Shown here piece after piece: positions 6,127 to 9,943 of a stretch of 9,943 nt of DNA (its first letter is position 1; each line of letters opens with the position of its first letter). Source of the DNA: Rhodanobacteraceae bacterium (lineage in GTDB: Bacteria > Pseudomonadota > Gammaproteobacteria > Xanthomonadales > SZUA-5); NCBI GenBank assembly GCA_003233535.1, contig QIMA01000193.1:1-9943 (forward strand), in the 5' to 3' direction. The notes beneath the pieces were generated by a model. The model ran no database searches. It saw only the letters and a list, made by a program, of their open reading frames with translations, and had not been told where the DNA came from. Made by a program: the position numbers and the translations under genes.

Positions 6127-8487
6127 ATGTCGAACACAGATCCCATCGAGTTACCCGGCTATGAAATGCTGCAGGAGATTGGCTCCGGCGGCATGGCAAC
6201 CGTGTATCTGGCGATCCAAAAATCGCTCGATCGCAAGGTCGCGATCAAGGTCTTGCGCACCTCACCCCATGAGGCGGACCCCGAGCGCACAGAGAAGCGA
6301 TTCCTGCGCGAAGGCAAGACCCTAGCCAAGATCTCGCACAAAAACGTGTGCGGTATCTATGACATCGCCCGGGTTGGCGACATCGCCTACATTGCGATGG
6401 AGTACCTCGAAGGCGGCACGCTGGTCGACCATCTACGCGATGGCATTTCAGCGGGCGAGGCAGTCGCGATTGTGGTGCAGGTGGCTGCAGCGCTGGGCGA
6501 AGCGCATGCGCAGGGCATCGTTCATCGTGATTTGAAGCCGGCCAACGTGATGATGCGCGGCGGCAAGGTGCCGGTGCTGACCGATTTCGGTATCGCCCGC
6601 GAACTCACTGCCGACCAGACCAGAATCACGGCCGATAATATGATCGTCGGCACGCCGATCTACATGAGCCCAGAGCAGGTCAGCGGCGGCGAAGTAGATG
6701 GTCGCTCCGATCTTTACTCGCTCGGCATCATGTTTTACGAATTGCTGACCGGGCAGCCGCCGTATCAGGGCGATACCCCGATTGCGGTTTGCATGCAGCA
6801 TCTGACCGCGCCGATTCCGCAGCTTTCCGGCGATCTAAGCGAGATCAATCCGATCCTGGAAAAGCTGCTGGCGAAGAAATGCGAGGATCGCTACGGGGAT
6901 GTAAGCGAATTCACCCGCTCCCTGCGTCAAGCATTTGTGCACAGCGATGCCTTTCGCGAGGTGTTGCGCTTCGACCCGAACACGCCGTGGTCGGATCAAC
7001 TGCGCGACCTCGGTTTCTCCTTCGACACGCTCAACGACGCTGAACTACGCGCCGCAGTGCGTAAAGACGATCCCGGAGCAGCAGGTCGAACGACAGCCAA
7101 GGGCAAGGCGGCAAAGAAGGCCCAACCCAAGCCGAGCAAGACGCTAGGCGAAGCGAAGGCACGGCCGGCATGGCTAATACCCGTCGCCGCAGTTGCGCTG
7201 GTTCTGGTTATTGGACTGGCGAGCTGGTTAGGCCTACGCGAAGGGCAACTGACACCAGGGGATATCGCGCTTCTCAATGACTCCACGCAAGCATTCGAGC
7301 AGCGAATGGAGCTAGGTCACTTAGTGCAGCCCGAGCAGCAAAGCGCGCTGGACAGCCTCACCGGCATGCGATCGATCTCTGAAACCCACAACATCGTCAC
7401 CGTCCGAGTCGGTCAGTTCCGACAAGCCGTCAATACGCGCCTCAACGAGATGATCGCGAAGCGCCAGTTCGGCGAGGCTCGCACGCTGCTTACGAAGGCA
7501 CAACAAGTTCTCGGTGACCAGTACGAGGAGGGCCTAGCAATACTGGATCAGGCCCAGGCGGCCGCCGAGAAGGACGATCGCATCGTTATCCTCGTGGCTG
7601 AGTTGGACACGCTACGCTCCAAGCCCGGCTGGCTGCGTGAAGCACGACTTGCCGGCGCACTGGCAGATTTACGCGATACCGCTGGATCCGAAGACAGCCG
7701 CTACCAGACGGAGACAAAGAAACTCGGAGACACGCTAGACGGCCTGCTCAGCAAAGCCGTTGATGACAAGGACACCGTACGCGCACAGGCGCTGCGCGAA
7801 CGCATCGCCGCGCTGCTTCCAGGCAGCAGCTATGCGCAGCAGGCGGATCAGCGCATCGCCACGCTCGTCGCTCAGATGCAGTCCGAGCAAACCCTAGCGT
7901 CACTGACCGCCTTGCTCAACCGCTCGCGCTTGGGCGTGGAAGGCGCAACCCAGGCATCCGGCTGGATTGATGCGCTGCGGCGTGCGGGCGGAATCAGCCA
8001 ACTACCGGCGCTGGAAACGACGTTCCTGCAGATGGCCACCGCAGAGGCCCGCGCGGCGACGCGCAGCAACAACTTGGTTAGCGCCAGCGCCATTCTCGAT
8101 CCCAGCGTCCGCATGTTCCCCAACGATGCCAACCTGAAGGCCATCGCCGCCGACATCAACAAGATCGAACAAGAGGTACTGGCTGCGCGCGTCGCCGAGG
8201 AAAAACGCCAGAAAGCTGGCCGCCTCGCGTTGGACGCCACTCCCTGGGCACAGGTGCTATCGATCACCGCAGCGGACGGCAGCAATGTCGACCTCAAGGG
8301 ACAAAAAACCACACCTTTCTTTCTCACCGTCCCCGAAGGCAGCTACACCGTCGTGATGCAGGCGCCAGACGGAACCACGCGCAAAGAGAGTCCGGCCAAG
8401 GTTACCCGCGGACAGGACAGCGTCGCCAAACTGCAGTTCGCCACCGTAGACACAGACAGCTATCTGCGCGAGGCCGGCTACCGGTGA
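6127..8487 (+). CDS. transmembrane Ser/Thr protein kinase with extracytoplasmic PEGA-like end
   Basis: This is a PknB-type (Hanks) protein kinase of 786 residues. Cytoplasmic kinase domain, residues about 12-275: glycine loop IGSGGMATVY (18-27), ATP-anchoring Lys41 in VAIKVL, a helix-C Glu around 62, catalytic loop HRDLKPANVM (133-142), DFGIAR (153-158), activation segment end GTPIYMSPEQ (175-184) and DGRSDLYSLG. All catalytic residues are present, so it should be active. An Ala/Lys/Pro-rich juxtamembrane linker (about 318-346) leads to one membrane segment (about 349-370). The roughly 415 residues outside are mainly helical, with Ala/Gln/Leu-rich repeats, and end in a beta domain (about 703-770) with TPWAQV and TPFFLTVPEGSYTV, resembling PEGA domains. 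The start is set by the kinase fold, although the upstream Shine-Dalgarno is poor. Its stop overlaps the next gene (GTGA). The ligand and substrates are unknown. Confidence 0.93.
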   Translation: MSNTDPIELPGYEMLQEIGSGGMATVYLAIQKSLDRKVAIKVLRTSPHEADPERTEKRFLREGKTLAKISHKNVCGIYDIARVGDIAYIAMEYLEGGTLVDHLRDGISAGEAVAIVVQVAAALGEAHAQGIVHRDLKPANVMMRGGKVPVLTDFGIARELTADQTRITADNMIVGTPIYMSPEQVSGGEVDGRSDLYSLGIMFYELLTGQPPYQGDTPIAVCMQHLTAPIPQLSGDLSEINPILEKLLAKKCEDRYGDVSEFTRSLRQAFVHSDAFREVLRFDPNTPWSDQLRDLGFSFDTLNDAELRAAVRKDDPGAAGRTTAKGKAAKKAQPKPSKTLGEAKARPAWLIPVAAVALVLVIGLASWLGLREGQLTPGDIALLNDSTQAFEQRMELGHLVQPEQQSALDSLTGMRSISETHNIVTVRVGQFRQAVNTRLNEMIAKRQFGEARTLLTKAQQVLGDQYEEGLAILDQAQAAAEKDDRIVILVAELDTLRSKPGWLREARLAGALADLRDTAGSEDSRYQTETKKLGDTLDGLLSKAVDDKDTVRAQALRERIAALLPGSSYAQQADQRIATLVAQMQSEQTLASLTALLNRSRLGVEGATQASGWIDALRRAGGISQLPALETTFLQMATAEARAATRSNNLVSASAILDPSVRMFPNDANLKAIAADINKIEQEVLAARVAEEKRQKAGRLALDATPWAQVLSITAADGSNVDLKGQKTTPFFLTVPEGSYTVVMQAPDGTTRKESPAKVTRGQDSVAKLQFATVDTDSYLREAGYR

Positions 8488-9857
8488 GATCCCGGCGGCC
8501 AATGCTGAGCTTAGCCATCCTGCTAGGGATGCTGTACTGCCAAGCAAGCTGGGCCAACTACAAAGACGACTATCAGGACGGCGTCAAGGCCGCAGAAAGA
8601 GGCGATTGGGCAACCGCCAAAAGGATCATGCAGTCGGTGCTGCAAGAGAACAGCAAACCCAGTCGTCGGTTGCGCACTTATGGCGTCAATTTCATCCAGT
8701 ACGTGCCGCACTATTACTTAGGCATGGCTGAAATGAACTTGGGCGACTGCCAAGCGGCCCTGCAGGCTCTCAATAACGCGGCTAGCCAAGCCGTCGTGAA
8801 GCGCCTTAGCGATCTTGCCTCGCGACAAAACAGCGCCATTCAGCAGTGCGACGACAAGCTGCGCTTAGCCCAAAACGACCCGCCGCCTCAGCCAATCGTG
8901 GTACCGCCCAAACCCGTTGTGCTCGAACCTGAACCGGTTCAGCCACCACCGAGACCGGTAGTCGCAGCGCCGCCCGCACCGACGCCTAAGCCGACTCCGA
9001 CGGCCAAGCTGGCGACACGCGACGTGAACCGAGTCAGCGGCGCGCTCAGTCAAGCGCAGCGCAGCTCGCGCACGATCGAATCCAGCCTTGGTGCCGCGCC
9101 GCTGGCCGGAACCGGTGATGCACGCGCCCTAAACAAAGATCTGGATGACAGCAAGGACCAACTCAGCAGTGCTGCCACGCAGTTAGCCAACGCTCGACGC
9201 CAGGACAGCCCGAGTCAGTTAACCCAGGCCGAGAATGCGATCAAGACCGTGACCAGCGACTTGGCTATGCTCGGTGATCGCGTCGAGGCTGCCAAGCAAG
9301 GCCTAGCCGCTGCCGAGCTAGCGATGGCCTTGGATCGGTCGAAACGGCGCGCACGGCAAAGCATCGCCGAATTGGCGCCACTGTTTGCCAAGGCCAGCGC
9401 AGCCGGCGACAGCACCGCGACTGCTCGCACTGCCGTGCAGCGCCAGAGCGAGGCGCTAACCAGCGCCATCGGCGGCAGCGATGGCAACGCCATCAGCCGC
9501 GCGCAAACTGCGCTGGGCCGGGCCCGCAGCGATCTAGAGAAAGCCATAGCAGCGGCCCCGCAGCCGGCACCAGATGAGCTCAGGCGATACGTCGGTTTGT
9601 ACCTGTCCGGCGATTACGCGACGGTAGCGATCTGGGGCGCGCCCGATCGGCTGCCTGACGCGAAGGACCAAGCCAACGGCCTGCTGCTGCGCGCCGCCGC
9701 TAGGCTGCATCAATTCGTCGGCACTGGCGAGATGGACAATACGCTGCGCGCCGCAATCGACGCTGATTTGCGCAAAGCCAAGAGTCTGGATCGCGCGCTC
9801 AAACCCAACCCTCAAGCGTTTCCACCGCGGCTGATCGAGTTGTTTAGCGACGCTTAG
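8484..9857 (+). CDS. secreted TPR-like / Pro-rich / helical protein coupled to the kinase gene
   Basis: This is a protein of 457 residues with no named function that I recognise. GTG 8484 overlaps the kinase TGA (GTGA), a typical sign of translational coupling, and gives a signal peptide with a basic start (RSRR), a hydrophobic core and a likely cleavage after ASWA (residue 24); ATG 8502 would lose the basic residues. Residues 25-130 are helical and TPR-like (YQDGVKAAERGDWATAKRIM, then YVPHYYLGMAEMNLGDCQAA). Residues 131-175 are a Pro/Val/Lys-rich linker, and 180-360 an Ala/Gln/Ser-rich helical, probably coiled-coil segment. Residues 363-457 form a second compact domain (DELRRYVGLYLSGDYATV, then LLLRAAARLHQF). 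It should act in the periplasm next to the kinase's outer region; being its sensor subunit or partner is inference. The stop is directly followed by repeat copy B. Confidence 0.88.
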   Translation: MRSRRPMLSLAILLGMLYCQASWANYKDDYQDGVKAAERGDWATAKRIMQSVLQENSKPSRRLRTYGVNFIQYVPHYYLGMAEMNLGDCQAALQALNNAASQAVVKRLSDLASRQNSAIQQCDDKLRLAQNDPPPQPIVVPPKPVVLEPEPVQPPPRPVVAAPPAPTPKPTPTAKLATRDVNRVSGALSQAQRSSRTIESSLGAAPLAGTGDARALNKDLDDSKDQLSSAATQLANARRQDSPSQLTQAENAIKTVTSDLAMLGDRVEAAKQGLAAAELAMALDRSKRRARQSIAELAPLFAKASAAGDSTATARTAVQRQSEALTSAIGGSDGNAISRAQTALGRARSDLEKAIAAAPQPAPDELRRYVGLYLSGDYATVAIWGAPDRLPDAKDQANGLLLRAAARLHQFVGTGEMDNTLRAAIDADLRKAKSLDRALKPNPQAFPPRLIELFSDA

Positions 9858-9943
9858 CCCGGATATTTCATGAACTCGCGCGATGATCGCGCAGGACATT
9901 GATTGCCCAGTGGTTTTTCCGAAGGAGCGGTGTAGTGGTTCAT
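9858..9943. repeat. long palindromic dispersed repeat, copy B (cut by window edge)
   Basis: This is the same element as at 4969-5072, starting with CCCGGATATTTCATGAAC immediately after the TAG stop of the preceding gene. It contains the 15-bp palindrome GCGCGATGATCGCGC and the better-preserved left arm (TGATCGC at 9884-9890 to TTTTCC at 9915-9920). The window ends in the central loop (GTGGTTCAT), so its right half is outside. Copies A and B are direct repeats about 4.9 kb apart. Confidence 0.75.

Noticed and set aside
8484..8560. Lipoprotein signal (Cys19) in the TPR-like protein
   Set aside because: The residues before the Cys are MLY, which do not fit a lipobox (small residue needed at -1); the AxA-like site after residue 24 fits signal peptidase I.

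Overview
The window is bacterial chromosome, G+C-rich (roughly 60% by eye). It holds four intact or edge-cut genes of ordinary proteobacterial type, one protein kinase gene and one frameshifted gene. The leucyl-tRNA synthetase, the GTP-dependent PEP carboxykinase, the GTAG-headed palindromic repeats (as known from Stenotrophomonas and Pseudomonas) and the general coding style suggest a gammaproteobacterium, possibly Lysobacterales (Xanthomonadales) or a relative. That placement is inference; no rRNA or other strong taxonomic marker is present.

Left part (1-3124). The 3' two thirds of leuS (+) enters from the left edge and ends at 1793. A 400-bp stretch without an intact gene follows (1794-2193). 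It holds a hairpin that reads as a leftward terminator, two copies of a GTAG/CTAC-ended palindromic repeat (REPIN-like) 247 bp apart, and between them a short minus-strand remnant resembling the N-terminal part of a PF00756-type esterase. Facing leuS on the minus strand is a histone-deacetylase-superfamily gene (2194-3124). It carries a single-base frameshift exactly at its GGTHHA active-site motif, and its stop codon lies inside the second repeat.

Middle part (3135-5228). pckG (minus strand, GTP-type PEP carboxykinase) lies 10 bp upstream of the deacetylase gene and probably forms an operon with it. The 351-bp divergent intergenic region between pckG and ppk2 holds a candidate promoter for each gene. 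Between them sits a long imperfect palindromic repeat (about 4969-5131) that looks like a small non-autonomous mobile element.

Right part (5229-9943). Three plus-strand genes follow: a single-domain PPK2 polyphosphate kinase, a transmembrane Ser/Thr protein kinase with a large extracytoplasmic region ending in a PEGA-like domain, and a secreted protein with an N-terminal TPR-like domain, a Pro-rich linker, a long helical segment and a conserved-looking C-terminal domain. The kinase and the secreted protein overlap by 4 nt (GTGA) and are translationally coupled. They are the best candidate for a little-described signalling pair: a cytoplasmic kinase domain joined across the membrane to a periplasmic sensor region, plus a periplasmic partner. 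Immediately after the last stop codon a second copy of the palindromic repeat begins, in the same orientation, and runs off the right edge. The ppk2-kinase-TPR block is therefore bracketed by direct copies of one element.

No tRNA, rRNA, CRISPR array, riboswitch, intact transposase or integrase was recognised.
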